Below are positions 13,847 to 22,541 of a stretch of DNA of 40,203 nt, one piece after another. A program made the position numbers and the translations under genes. The DNA is from a virus. The notes below the pieces were generated by a model. It did not search any database. It was given only the letters and a program-made list of their open reading frames with translations, and was not told the DNA's origin. The stretch covers positions 1 to 40,203 of the IMG/VR virus record IMGVR_UViG_3300033997_000311; one strand, given 5' to 3'. The first letter of the stretch is position 1. Each line of letters begins with the position of its first letter.

Positions 13847-14145
13847 TGGCCTATCCCGAACACTTCGCCGCACACCTGCGGCTGACCGTCCTCCGCGTTC
13901 TGGCGGAGGCGCCGGCCTACAAGGCCAATGACAGCCTGCTGACCAGCGCTTGCGATCATGTCGGCGTTCCGGCGACGCGCGACCAGGTCCGCACCCAGTT
14001 GGCCTGGCTGGAGGAGAACGGCCTCGTCAGGCTAGAGAGGCCGATGGAAGGCCTCACGATCGCCACGGCCACCGAGCGCGGCCTTGACGTCGCCGCTGGT
14101 CGGGCGAACGCGCCTGGGGTGCAGCGCCCGTCTCCGAGGGGCTGA
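13843..14145 (+). CDS. Winged-helix phage protein
   Basis: 100 residues with the layout of an ArsR-like winged helix: LRLTVLRVLAEAPAYKANDS, then ATRDQVRTQLAWLEENGLVR and a beta-wing (LERPMEGLTIATATERG). Similar proteins occur between the DUF2730 gene and small terminase in Mu-like phages. DNA binding is probable; the target is unknown. Starts in an ATGA overlap. Confidence 0.75.
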   Translation: MMAYPEHFAAHLRLTVLRVLAEAPAYKANDSLLTSACDHVGVPATRDQVRTQLAWLEENGLVRLERPMEGLTIATATERGLDVAAGRANAPGVQRPSPRG

Positions 14146-14148
14146 GCC

Positions 14149-14691
14149 ATGCGCCCTTCGTCCATCGACCGCCTGCCCAAGGAAGTCCGGGAGCTGATCG
14201 GCAGCCTGCGTTCGGAAGGCGCGACGATCGACGAGATCATGGCGAAGCTCTCAGAGCTGAAGGCCGGGGTCTCTCGCTCGGCGTTGGGCAGGCACGTCAA
14301 GACGCTAGCCGAGGTCGGCGAGCGGATGCGCCGCTCCCGCATCATGGCCGAGGCCCTGACCGCGCGCTTCGGTGATCAGCCCGACAACCAGGTCGCCCGC
14401 ATGAACATGGAACTCATGCACGGCATGGTCTTCGAGGTTCTCACGGCGGCCGCCGGCGCCGAGGATGAAGAGGGCGATCCGGTCACGCTTGACCCGAAGG
14501 CCGTGAAGTTCCTGTCCGGCGCGCTGAAGGATCTCGCCTCGGCCCAGAAGGTCGATGCCGATCGCGTCCTGAAACTCCGGGAAGAGTTTGCGAAGGAAGC
14601 CGCCGCCAAGGCCGAGACCGTGGCCAAGCAGCGCGGCATGTCGGCCGACACGATCGAGGCGATCAAGCACGCCGTCCTGGGTGTCGGCTGA
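14149..14691 (+). CDS. Small terminase subunit (DUF3486, Mu gp27-like)
   Basis: 180 residues. The N-terminal helix-turn-helix region (SSIDRLPKEVRELIGSLRSE, then GATIDEIMAKLSE) and following VSRSALGRHVKTLAEVGERM are the hallmark of Mu gp27/DUF3486. It should recognise phage DNA ends and hand them to the large subunit for headful packaging. It overlaps the next start by one base. Long C-terminal helices may oligomerise. Confidence 0.87.
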   Translation: MRPSSIDRLPKEVRELIGSLRSEGATIDEIMAKLSELKAGVSRSALGRHVKTLAEVGERMRRSRIMAEALTARFGDQPDNQVARMNMELMHGMVFEVLTAAAGAEDEEGDPVTLDPKAVKFLSGALKDLASAQKVDADRVLKLREEFAKEAAAKAETVAKQRGMSADTIEAIKHAVLGVG

Positions 14692-14924
14692 TGATCGAGT
14701 GCGGGCCGGATCTAAAGGTGAACCCTGCGTTCGTCGCATCTCTGGCCTGGGACAACCGCTCCTACGCCAACGGCCCTGGTGACAGCGTCTTGGTGATCAC
14801 CATGCACGATGGGACCGAACACCGCGTCCGGCACTCGCACCGGTCCGCCTGGGGCGGCGTCGACGCGTATGCGGTCGAGAAGGCCATTTGCGCCGCGTTT
14901 GAGAAGCGGGGCGGCGCGCTATGA
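14691..14924 (+). CDS. Small protein between terminase genes
   Basis: 77 residues, beta-rich start (DSVLVITMHDGTEHRVRHSH) and a C-terminal helix. No family recognised. It overlaps the small terminase by 1 bp and the large terminase by 4 bp, so it is made with the packaging proteins. Confidence 0.7.
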   Translation: MIECGPDLKVNPAFVASLAWDNRSYANGPGDSVLVITMHDGTEHRVRHSHRSAWGGVDAYAVEKAICAAFEKRGGAL

Positions 14925-16411
14925 GGCGCTCCCCGAACGATCCGAGCGGAAAGCCCGATTGGGACAGGCTGAATGGCGAGGCGGCGTTGAGCCGCCTCGG
15001 TCGCGGCGACTTGCTCCTCGGCTATCAGGCCAGCACGCTCGAAGACCTCTACACCGGCACCGCGCTGCTGGTGATCGAGAAGAGCCGCCGTATCGGCCTG
15101 ACGTGGGGCCTCGCGGCCTACGCCGTGATGAAGGCCGCCGCCCAGCCCTCGGCCGGCGGCATGAACGCCTGGTACATGGGCTACGACCAGGAGATGGCGC
15201 GGGAGTTCATCGACACCTGCGGCATGTGGGCCAGAGCGTTCGGCATGGCGGCCGAGGCGGCCGACGAGGAAATCCTGGAAGGCGACGGCGAGAAGGTGCA
15301 GGCCTTCCGGATCCGCTTCGCCTCGGGTTTCAAGATCGTGGCCCTGCCCAGCGTGCCGCGCGCGCTGCGCGGTAAGCAGGGCCTGGTCATCATCGACGAG
15401 GCGGCGTTCCACAAGGACCTGGTCGAGGTCATCAAGGCCGCGCTGGCCCTCCTGATGTGGGGCGGCCAGGTGGTCGTCGTCTCGACCCACGACGGCGCAT
15501 CCAACCCCTTCAACCTGCTCCTGGACGACGTCCGCTGCGGCCGGCGCAAGGGCATGGTCAAGAAGATCACCTTCGACGACGCCATCGCCCAGGGCCTGTA
15601 CGAGCGGATCGCCCTGGCCGCTTCGATCAAGGGCCGCGAGATCCTGCCCAAGGAGCTATGGATCAAGGACATCCGCGACACCTATGGCGACGACGCCGAG
15701 GAGGAGCTGGATTGCGTGCCCAAGGAAGGCGCGGGGTCCTTCATCAACCCGCAGGATCTCCAGGCCTGCGAACATCCCGACGCCGGCAAGCCCGAGCTGT
15801 ACGCGGGCGGGCTCTGGTATCTCGGCCGAGACGTGGCCCGCCGTCGCGACCTGGCCGTGCTGCACGGCTACGAGCTGGTGGGCGACGTGCTCTGGCTGCG
15901 CGATCGCCACCTCTTCCAGAACACGAAGTTCAAGGTACAGGACGACGCGGCCGCCGCCCTGATCGCCCAGCGCCGGATGACCGCCTACTGGATCGACCAA
16001 AGCGGCATGGGCGAGAAGGTGGTCGAGGACGAGCAGGCCAAGTACGGCTCGACCCGATGCGTCGGCGTCCTCTTCACCGGACCTTCCCGGCTGGATCTCG
16101 CCATCGCCCTGAAGGACATGGTCGAGCAGTGCAGGATCCGGATCCCGCCGCTGCCGGCCATCCGGGCGGACTTCCGGGCGATCAAGAAGAAGGGCACCGC
16201 TGGCGGCGGCGTCAGCTTGGTCAACGCCACCGACGAGGTCCACGCCGACGAGTTCTGGGCGGCGGGCCTGGCATGCCGGGCCGCGAGCATGGGCGGGGTC
16301 GTCGCGCCCGAGGCGCTCACCTCTGGCTTCACCGGCGCGCCGCCGGGCTTCCACGGCGCGGGCCTTCTGGACCCCTACGATCAACCCCTCGACTTCTCGG
16401 GCTTCATCTAA
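14921..16411 (+). CDS. Large terminase subunit (Mu gp28-like)
   Basis: 496 residues. The ATPase has a Walker A-like VIEKSRRIGLTWG with K54 and a Walker B LVIIDEAAF with D159-E160. The nuclease half begins near WYLGRDVARRRDLAVLHGYE, whose first Asp is a candidate metal ligand; a further acidic segment is near TDEVHADEFWAAG. It pumps DNA into the prohead and cuts the concatemer or host-linked DNA, giving host DNA at the ends in Mu-type packaging. ATGA overlap upstream and 1-bp overlap with the portal gene. Confidence 0.93.
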   Translation: MRRSPNDPSGKPDWDRLNGEAALSRLGRGDLLLGYQASTLEDLYTGTALLVIEKSRRIGLTWGLAAYAVMKAAAQPSAGGMNAWYMGYDQEMAREFIDTCGMWARAFGMAAEAADEEILEGDGEKVQAFRIRFASGFKIVALPSVPRALRGKQGLVIIDEAAFHKDLVEVIKAALALLMWGGQVVVVSTHDGASNPFNLLLDDVRCGRRKGMVKKITFDDAIAQGLYERIALAASIKGREILPKELWIKDIRDTYGDDAEEELDCVPKEGAGSFINPQDLQACEHPDAGKPELYAGGLWYLGRDVARRRDLAVLHGYELVGDVLWLRDRHLFQNTKFKVQDDAAAALIAQRRMTAYWIDQSGMGEKVVEDEQAKYGSTRCVGVLFTGPSRLDLAIALKDMVEQCRIRIPPLPAIRADFRAIKKKGTAGGGVSLVNATDEVHADEFWAAGLACRAASMGGVVAPEALTSGFTGAPPGFHGAGLLDPYDQPLDFSGFI

Positions 16412-17919
16412 TGGCCACCACCGATCCCAAGACCCAGGAAGCCACCACGCCTCCCGCGCCCGAGCTGCGCGAGGTGGCGATCAGCGTCGCCGGCGTCGAC
16501 ATCACCATCCCGTTCATGGGCGCGCTGCGTGAGATCCAGGACACCGTGCTGGCGCGGCTCGGGAACAACTACGCCGCCTACCGCGAGCTGCGGCGCGACG
16601 ACCAGGTCCATGCCTGCTTCCAGCAGCGCCGCCTGGCGCTGACCTCCCGGCCGGTGCTGGTCAAGGCCGGCGCGGACGACGCGGCCTCGATCGCGGCCGC
16701 CGACTTCATCCGCGAGAACCTGGCGCAGATCCCGTTCGACAGGACCTGCGGCATGGCGCTGTGGGGCGCGTTCTACGGCCACGCGGTGACCGAGTGCATG
16801 TGGGAGCGCCGAGACGGCAAGATCTGGCTCGGCAAGCCCAAGGTCCGCGTGCCCTGGCGCTTCCGCTACGCCACGGACAACAGCCTGCGGATGCTGACCA
16901 GGACGAACCGCGTCCAGGGCGAGCCGCTGCCCGATCGCAAGTTCTGGACCACCAGCTGGGGCGCGGACAACGACGACGACCCCTACGGACTGGGCCTGGC
17001 CCACCAGCTCTACTGGCCGGTGTTCTTCAAGAAGCAGGGCCTGTCGTTCTGGCTGCGGGCCCTGGAGAAGTACGGCGCCCCGTCGACCTACACGAAATAC
17101 CCGGCCACCGCCGACGCCGACCTGAAGAAGCAAGCCCTGGCCGTGGCCCAGCGGCTGCGGGCCGATGGGGCGGCCGCGATCCCGGAGGGCATGGAGGTCC
17201 ATCTCCTCGAGGCGGCGCGCGGCACGGTCGACCAGGCCACCTTCCTGCGCCAGATGAACGCGGCGATCGCCAAGATCATCCTCGGCCAAACCATGACGAC
17301 CGACGATGGGGCCAGCCTGTCGCAGAGCCAGGTCCACATGGAGGTCCGCGAGGAGCTGACCGACGCGGACGCCGAGCTGCAGTGCGAGAGCTTCCAGAAC
17401 GGCCCGGCCGCCTGGCTGACCGCCTGGAACTTCCCAGGCGCGCGCACGCCGCTGATCACCCGGCCCAGCCCCGAGGACGAGACGGCGATCGCCGAGCTGC
17501 TGGAGAAGAAGGGCAAGGCGGTGAAGGCCCTGCGTGACGCTGGCCTGGAGCCCGAGAACGACGAGGTCATCGCCTCGATCGTCGGGCCCGGCTGGCGACT
17601 GGCGGCGAAGCCTACCCCGCCGCCGGCGGCGTCTCCCGCCTTCGCCGAGGCCAGCCCGCGCGACGCCGTTGACGACTATATCGACGCCATGGACTGGGAG
17701 GAGGTCGCCCGGCCGTTGCGCGACCAGGTCGTCGCCTTCGTCGAGGGCCAGCCGGATCTGCAGGCCGCCGCCGACCAGCTCGGCGCGCTTCTCGCTGATC
17801 CCGCCGGCGCCCAGCTGGTCGAGAAGCTGGGGCGGGTGCTCTTCGAGGCCCGCGTCGGCGGCCGCGCCGGCGCCGCTCTGTCGGCCGGCATGGCCCAGGC
17901 CGACGCCGACCGCGCATGA
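16411..17919 (+). CDS. Portal protein (DUF935, Mu gp29-like)
   Basis: 502 residues. YAAYRELRRDDQVHACFQQR, WLGKPKVRVPWRFRYATDNS and LYWPVFFKKQGLSFWLRALE followed by KYGAPSTYTKYP are typical of DUF935 portals. The protein forms the dodecameric vertex through which DNA enters and leaves. The C-terminal region is Ala/Pro-rich with an acidic helix. The start at 16411 overlaps the terminase stop; the longer in-frame extension upstream lies inside the terminase gene and is rejected. Confidence 0.93.
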   Translation: MATTDPKTQEATTPPAPELREVAISVAGVDITIPFMGALREIQDTVLARLGNNYAAYRELRRDDQVHACFQQRRLALTSRPVLVKAGADDAASIAAADFIRENLAQIPFDRTCGMALWGAFYGHAVTECMWERRDGKIWLGKPKVRVPWRFRYATDNSLRMLTRTNRVQGEPLPDRKFWTTSWGADNDDDPYGLGLAHQLYWPVFFKKQGLSFWLRALEKYGAPSTYTKYPATADADLKKQALAVAQRLRADGAAAIPEGMEVHLLEAARGTVDQATFLRQMNAAIAKIILGQTMTTDDGASLSQSQVHMEVREELTDADAELQCESFQNGPAAWLTAWNFPGARTPLITRPSPEDETAIAELLEKKGKAVKALRDAGLEPENDEVIASIVGPGWRLAAKPTPPPAASPAFAEASPRDAVDDYIDAMDWEEVARPLRDQVVAFVEGQPDLQAAADQLGALLADPAGAQLVEKLGRVLFEARVGGRAGAALSAGMAQADADRA

Positions 17920-19229
17920 CCGGCGTCATCGAGTTCAAGGCCAGGCCGCCCGCCCAGGCCGTCGACTACCTGGAGAGCAAGGTGGTCGGCGGTCGCTTCT
18001 CGTTCGACTGGAAGGACGTCCAGCGCGAGGAGCACCTGGTCTCGTTCGTGGTCGCCAAGGCGATGGCGCGCGACATCCTGGTCGACATCCACTCCGGCCT
18101 GGTCGAGGCGATCAAGACCGGCAAGAGCCGTGAGCAGTTCGTCAAGGACCTGACACCACTGCTGCAGGCCAAGGGATGGTGGGGCAAGGCGCTGGCCACG
18201 GATCCGGCCACTGGCGAGACCCAGCCGGTCCAGCTGGGCTCGCCGCGCCGGCTGCGGACGATCTTCGAGACCAACATGCGAATGGCCCACGCGGTCGGCC
18301 GCTGGGACCGGTTCATGGCCTCTGCCAGCACGCGCCCCTTCCTGACCTATCACCACACCCCGCAGGAGAACCCGCGCCTGGAGCATGTGGCCTGGGATGG
18401 CGTCACCCTGCCGATCGGCCATGAGTTCTGGAAGACGCACTTCTGTCCCAACGGATGGGGCTGCAAATGCTTCATCACGTCGGAACGGGCCGGCGCCGCG
18501 GTGACGTCCGAGGAGGAGCTGAACCGGGTCGGCGCCTATGACACCAAGCCCTGGACCAACAAGCGGACCGGCGAGACGCGCGAGATCCCCGAGGGCGTGG
18601 ATCCGGGCTTCGACTACAACGTCGGCCAGGCGCGGCTGGCCAGCTTCGTCCCGCCGGCCGCGCCCGAACGCCAGCGCCCCTACGTCCAGGGCGAGCGCAT
18701 GCCTCGCGCCTTGCCCAACGTCCGCCAGGCCCGGAGCCTGCCATCGGGCGTCCAGCTGCGCCCGGATCTTGGCGGGGCCGACGCTCAAACCGTCTTCGAA
18801 GCCTTTTCCAAGGTGCTTGGAAAGGGCGAGGGCGAGGTGTTCATCGACGCCGCCCAGGTGCCGGTGGTGGTCGGCCGGCGGATGTTCGAGCGCCACACCG
18901 CCGCCGGGGCCAGTGTCGCCGCCAAGGAGCACCTGGCCGGGCGGGCGGCCTATGCCGAGATCCTGGCCAACACGCTGAAGAGCCCCGACGAGATCTGGCA
19001 CTCGATCCAGAGCCGCGAGGACGGCTCGTCGGTCTTTGTCCGCAACTACGTCTCCTGGATCAAGAGCGGCGATGGCCGGGAAGCCTTCGTCGTCAGCTTC
19101 CACGAGCGGGACGGCGTCTGGTGGGGGGCGACCGCCTATCCGCCCGGCAACCGGGGCAAGGCCCGCGACCAGCGCACCCAGACCGACGCTGGCTTCCGCG
19201 TCGGCGCTCTGGTCTACGCCCGGAAATGA
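17916..19229 (+). CDS. Head morphogenesis protein (SPP1 gp7/Mu gpF) with C-terminal PBECR-like nuclease domain
   Basis: 437 residues. Residues about 1-230 are the minor head protein domain: VQLGSPRRLRTIFETNMRMA and the cysteine cluster HFCPNGWGCKCF near 170-180. After a linker (PNVRQARSLPSGVQLRPDLG), residues about 288-437 read as a separate domain with SPDEIWHSIQSREDGSSVFV, RNYVSWIK and a final WWGATAYPPGN segment. This pattern resembles PBECR2, a member of the Barnase-EndoU-ColicinE5/D-RelE-like nuclease group often fused to phage head proteins. Such a domain could act on RNA after injection; catalysis is not shown here. A terminator follows immediately. Confidence 0.87.
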   Translation: MTGVIEFKARPPAQAVDYLESKVVGGRFSFDWKDVQREEHLVSFVVAKAMARDILVDIHSGLVEAIKTGKSREQFVKDLTPLLQAKGWWGKALATDPATGETQPVQLGSPRRLRTIFETNMRMAHAVGRWDRFMASASTRPFLTYHHTPQENPRLEHVAWDGVTLPIGHEFWKTHFCPNGWGCKCFITSERAGAAVTSEEELNRVGAYDTKPWTNKRTGETREIPEGVDPGFDYNVGQARLASFVPPAAPERQRPYVQGERMPRALPNVRQARSLPSGVQLRPDLGGADAQTVFEAFSKVLGKGEGEVFIDAAQVPVVVGRRMFERHTAAGASVAAKEHLAGRAAYAEILANTLKSPDEIWHSIQSREDGSSVFVRNYVSWIKSGDGREAFVVSFHERDGVWWGATAYPPGNRGKARDQRTQTDAGFRVGALVYARK

Positions 19230-19231
19230 AA

Positions 19232-19260
19232 GACCCCCGCGCGGGGCGCCGCCGGGGGTC
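19232..19260 (+). terminator. Terminator after the head morphogenesis gene
   Basis: GACCCCCG (19232-19239) and CGGGGGTC (19253-19260) form an 8-bp stem around a 13-nt GC-rich loop, 3 bp after the stop. The following GTGTCGGTCTGTTTGG is only weakly T-rich. It separates the packaging operon from the capsid operon. Confidence 0.7.
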
Positions 19261-19562
19261 GTGTCGGTCTGTTTGGACCCCGCATCCGCCGGGATTGGAC
19301 CGCTCCTAGAATTTAGGGCCGTAGGGGCGGCTTGTCGATAGGGCCGCCCGGATGGCCGTGATGTGGCGTTCTACGCCTTCCACGGCGTTCTACGGCGTTC
19401 CAGGGCGGTGGCGAAGGCGGATCGGGGGATCGCGATCGGCGATCAATGGCCGGGCTGGCGAGACCCCGACATCTGTCGGGTGCGAAGGCCTCGGCGACAC
19501 TCTCGATATTGGGGGCTCAACGGACGCGCTGTCCACCCCGTTCCTGAGCCCCGATCGAGATC
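19261..19562. promoter_or_regulatory. Intergenic control region before the capsid operon
   Basis: About 300 bp without a convincing gene. It contains a 7-bp stem (GGGCGGC 19325-19331 with GCCGCCC 19343-19349), a direct repeat GGCGTTCTACG at 19365-19375 and 19384-19394 with a partial third GGCGTTC at 19394-19400, and a hairpin CCCGACA-TC-TGTCGGG at 19465-19480. It probably carries a late promoter and its activator site. Which of these elements is used is not decidable by eye. Confidence 0.55.
19465..19480. repeat. Hairpin sharing its core with the early terminator
   Basis: CCCGACA-TC-TGTCGGG, identical over 16 bases to the centre of the terminator at 11981-12010. It has no T-tract here and lies 82 bp before the protease start. 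Confidence 0.6.
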
Positions 19563-20702
19563 ATGTCGAGCAGCACCGAAGTCGCTAGCCCCGAGCGTAA
19601 CCCGATATTCCGTGCTGGCCGCCATCGGGCTATGGACGGCCGCTATTACACCTTCAGCGAAGCCGACGTCGCGGCCATCGCCTCCAGCTACGACCCTTCG
19701 ATCCATCAGGCGGCCTATGTTCTGGGCCATCCCAAGACCGACGCCCCGGCCTGGGGCTGGGTCGACAAGCTGGAGGTCGAAGACGGCCAGCTGGTGGCCG
19801 TCGCCGGCAACATCGATCCGGCCTTCGCCGAGGGCGTGGCTGCGGGCCGCTACCGCTTCCGCTCGGCGGACTTCTACCCCCCGAACGACCCGGCCAACCC
19901 CAAGCCCGGTCAATACTACCTGCGCAGCGTTGGCTGGCTAGGCGCCGAGCCACCCGCGATCAAGGGCCTGGGCGCTGCCTTCAGCGAGACCGCCGAGGCC
20001 GAGCCGATCTCGTTCGGCGAGACCGAGCTGAACCTGTCCTGGCTGGCGGGCAACGTCGCTGATGGCTTCCGCCAGCTGCGCGACTGGATCCTGGGCAAGT
20101 GGGGGCAGGAGGAGGCCGACAAGGCGCTCTCGTCCTGGACGGACCGTGCCGCCACCCAGATCGCCGCCGATGTGCGCGCCGAAGCCCGCGCCGAGCCGGG
20201 CGCGGCCTTCTCCGAGGCTCCGACCGTCGATCCCGAGGCGGCCGCCGCCCTGGACGCCCGCACCGCCGCCCTGGATGCGCGCGAAGCGGCCCTGACCGAG
20301 CGCGAGAGCCGCATCCAGGCCGACCAGGTCGCCTTCTCCGAAGCCGCCCGCGCCGCCGCCCGCGAGGACGACAGCGCCTTCGTCAACGGCCTGGTGAGCG
20401 CCGGCCAGCTGCCGCCGGCCTATGCCGACCAGGTCCGCACGCTCCTGGGCGTGCTCGATGGCGACCAGGCCATCTCGTTCGCCGAGGGCGAGGCCGGTCC
20501 GCGCGACCAGCTGCGCCAGCTGCTGAGCGGCCTTGGCCAGGCGATCGTCTTCTCCGAGCTCGCGCCGGCCGGCGACGTCCGCTTCGCCGAGAACCAAACC
20601 GCCGAGCAGATCGCCGTGCAGATCCGCGACGAGCAGGCCCGCGCCGCCGAGCGGGGCGAAACCCTTTCCGCTTCTCAAGCCGCCGCCCGCCTGGGCCGCT
20701 GA
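19563..20702 (+). CDS. Prohead protease/scaffold (Mu gpI-like)
   Basis: 379 residues. The N-terminal half has FRAGRHRAMDGRYYTFSEAD, YVLGHPKTDAPAWGWVDKLE and RYRFRSADFYPPNDP, matching Mu-like prophage protease I (PF10123 type). The C-terminal half is charged and coiled-coil rich (ALDARTAALDAREAALTERE), a scaffold that guides capsid assembly and is then digested. Mu makes protease I and scaffold Z from the same frame; an internal start here is possible but not identified. No strong Shine-Dalgarno is seen before the ATG. Confidence 0.85.
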   Translation: MSSSTEVASPERNPIFRAGRHRAMDGRYYTFSEADVAAIASSYDPSIHQAAYVLGHPKTDAPAWGWVDKLEVEDGQLVAVAGNIDPAFAEGVAAGRYRFRSADFYPPNDPANPKPGQYYLRSVGWLGAEPPAIKGLGAAFSETAEAEPISFGETELNLSWLAGNVADGFRQLRDWILGKWGQEEADKALSSWTDRAATQIAADVRAEARAEPGAAFSEAPTVDPEAAAALDARTAALDAREAALTERESRIQADQVAFSEAARAAAREDDSAFVNGLVSAGQLPPAYADQVRTLLGVLDGDQAISFAEGEAGPRDQLRQLLSGLGQAIVFSELAPAGDVRFAENQTAEQIAVQIRDEQARAAERGETLSASQAAARLGR

Positions 20703-20718
20703 ACCAAGGACTGATCTC

Positions 20719-21087
20719 ATGCAGAGCGCTCGCGCCCGCACCTACATCGCCGGCGGCGCCATCTCGGCCCGCTCTTTCGTCAAGTTCTCCGCCGATAGCG
20801 TGGTGGTCGCGGCCACCGGCCCGACCGACGACATCATCGGCATTAGCGCCGAGTTGGACGTCGCCCAGGGTGAACGCGTCGACGTCTACCGCGCCGGCTC
20901 GGCCGAGCTGAAGCTGGGCGGGAACGTCACGCGCGGCGCGCCCCTCACCGCCGGTGCTGCGGGCGTGGGCGTGACCGCCGCGCCGGCCGCCGGCGTCCGC
21001 AACCGCCACGGCGCGTTCGCCGAGGTGTCCGGGGTCTCGGGCGACATCATCGATGTCGAGATCGAACTCGGCTTCATCACCGGCTGA
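20719..21087 (+). CDS. Capsid decoration/stabilising protein
   Basis: 122 residues, beta-rich and Ala/Gly/Val-rich (YIAGGAISARSFVKFSADSV; AELKLGGNVTRGAPLTAGAA). The sequence type (DUF2190-like) and its place between protease and capsid are typical of small head decoration proteins. The ATG at 20719 is used because it follows the protease stop; AAGGA at 20706-20710 is a plausible Shine-Dalgarno. Confidence 0.75.
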   Translation: MQSARARTYIAGGAISARSFVKFSADSVVVAATGPTDDIIGISAELDVAQGERVDVYRAGSAELKLGGNVTRGAPLTAGAAGVGVTAAPAAGVRNRHGAFAEVSGVSGDIIDVEIELGFITG

Positions 21088-21135
21088 TCCCAGCCGCTCT
21101 CCCTTTAGCCCTCACTTCACCAGGACCCCGATCCC

Positions 21136-22071
21136 ATGGCTGCTACGCCTTTCCCGATCGACGAAACCCGGACCGGCATCGCGCTGGCCTACAAGAACGA
21201 GGAGATGATCGCCGACCAGGTGCTCCCCGTCGTCACGCCTGTGCCGAAGAAGGAGTTCACCTACCTGAACTACCCGATCGCCGAAGGCCTGACGGTGCCG
21301 GACACCAAGATGGGTCGCCGGTCGGAAGCCAACACGATCTCGCTTTCGGCCACCGAAACGCCCTCGTCGACCGACGACTACGCTCTGTCGGACCTGGTTC
21401 CGAACAGCGACGTCGACAACGCCCCCCAGGGCTACGACCCGCTGAACCACGCCACCGAAACCGTCACCGACCTGATGATCCTGGACCGCGAAGTCCGGGT
21501 CGCCGGCCTGGTCTTCGCTCCCGCCACTTACGGAGCGGGCAACAAAGCGCAGCTGGCCGGGAACTCGCAGTGGAGCGACTTCGCCAACAGTGACCCCTTC
21601 CAGTACATCTGGAACCTTCTGGACGTCCCAACCCTACGGCCGAACCTGGGCGTCTTCGGCCAGCCCGTCTGGAACAAGCTGGCCATTCACCCCAAGATGA
21701 TCGCCGGCGTCTACGGTTCGGCCTCGACGCGCGGCAAGGTGCTGCTGGCCGACCTGGCCGACGCGCTGGAGATCCCCAAGCTGATCGTGGGCAAGGCCCG
21801 CGTGAACACTGCCAAGAAGGGGCAGGTCGCCAACCTCAACCGCGCCTGGGGCAAGCACGCTGCCTTCCTGCACGTGAATGCGCTGGCCAACAACCAGCGC
21901 GGCATGAGCTTCGGCATGACCGTGCCGCAGGGCCGGCTGCGCCAGGTCCGCGTGATCGATGAGCCGAAGATCGGCATCGGGGGCTCCCAGCGGGTCCAGG
22001 TCGAGAGCCAGGTCAAGGAGCTGATCTCGGCGCCCGACTGCGGCTTCTTCGTCCAAGACGCGGTGGCCTAA
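21136..22071 (+). CDS. Major capsid protein
   Basis: 311 residues. The N-terminus (MAATPFPIDETRTGIALAYK, then EEMIADQVLPVVTPVPKKEF) and the segment FGQPVWNKLAIHPKMIAGVY are typical of coat proteins of siphovirus-type Mu-like phages with a presumed HK97 fold. It follows protease/scaffold and decoration genes, the standard order. A 48-bp gap precedes it and likely holds its ribosome-binding site. Confidence 0.9.
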   Translation: MAATPFPIDETRTGIALAYKNEEMIADQVLPVVTPVPKKEFTYLNYPIAEGLTVPDTKMGRRSEANTISLSATETPSSTDDYALSDLVPNSDVDNAPQGYDPLNHATETVTDLMILDREVRVAGLVFAPATYGAGNKAQLAGNSQWSDFANSDPFQYIWNLLDVPTLRPNLGVFGQPVWNKLAIHPKMIAGVYGSASTRGKVLLADLADALEIPKLIVGKARVNTAKKGQVANLNRAWGKHAAFLHVNALANNQRGMSFGMTVPQGRLRQVRVIDEPKIGIGGSQRVQVESQVKELISAPDCGFFVQDAVA

Positions 22072-22076
22072 CGACC

Positions 22077-22541
22077 ATGCGCATCCGGATCACCACCATC
22101 GCCCTGGACCACAACGGCCGCATCTTCGCCGAAGGCGCTGTGGTCGAGGGCGTCACCCTCGACGACGGCGAGACCTACGCCGACGACGAGATCCCCATGG
22201 AGCTGGCCAAGGCGCGCCTTGCCGCCGGCTCCGCCGAGCCGGTCATTGACGGGGTCACCACGATCTCGCCGGCCGCCTCGGACGCCATCGCCAAGGTGGC
22301 GGCCTCGGTCGAGAACTTCCGGGTCGCCAAGGCCGCCTTCCTGGACGCCGCCGAGAACGGCACGGACAGCGACAAGCTGGCCCTTGCCGAGGCCATCAAA
22401 GGCTTGGGCCCCGAAATGGACGACGACCATCGGGCGCGCATGTCGGCCTTCGACGAGCAGGTCGGAAAGATCCGCGCCGACATGGACAAGGCCGCCGCCG
22501 AGAAGCCCAAGCGCGCGCGCCCCAAGGCTGGCCAGGCCTGA
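22077..22541 (+). CDS. Capsid-adjacent protein of unknown function
   Basis: 154 residues. A beta-rich N-terminus (MRIRITTIALDHNGRIFAEG, then DDGETYADDEIPMELA) is followed by helices and a Lys/Pro/Ala tail (KPKRARPKAGQA). Proteins of this type sit between capsid and DUF1320 genes in Mu-like phages. The function is unknown; a head-tail connector accessory role is possible. 1-bp overlap with the next gene. Confidence 0.75.
   Translation: MRIRITTIALDHNGRIFAEGAVVEGVTLDDGETYADDEIPMELAKARLAAGSAEPVIDGVTTISPAASDAIAKVAASVENFRVAKAAFLDAAENGTDSDKLALAEAIKGLGPEMDDDHRARMSAFDEQVGKIRADMDKAAAEKPKRARPKAGQA

Noticed and set aside
19352-19588. Possible small gene in the capsid operon leader
   Set aside because: The translation is low-complexity and Arg/Gly/Ser-rich, overlaps the protease start and lacks a ribosome-binding site.
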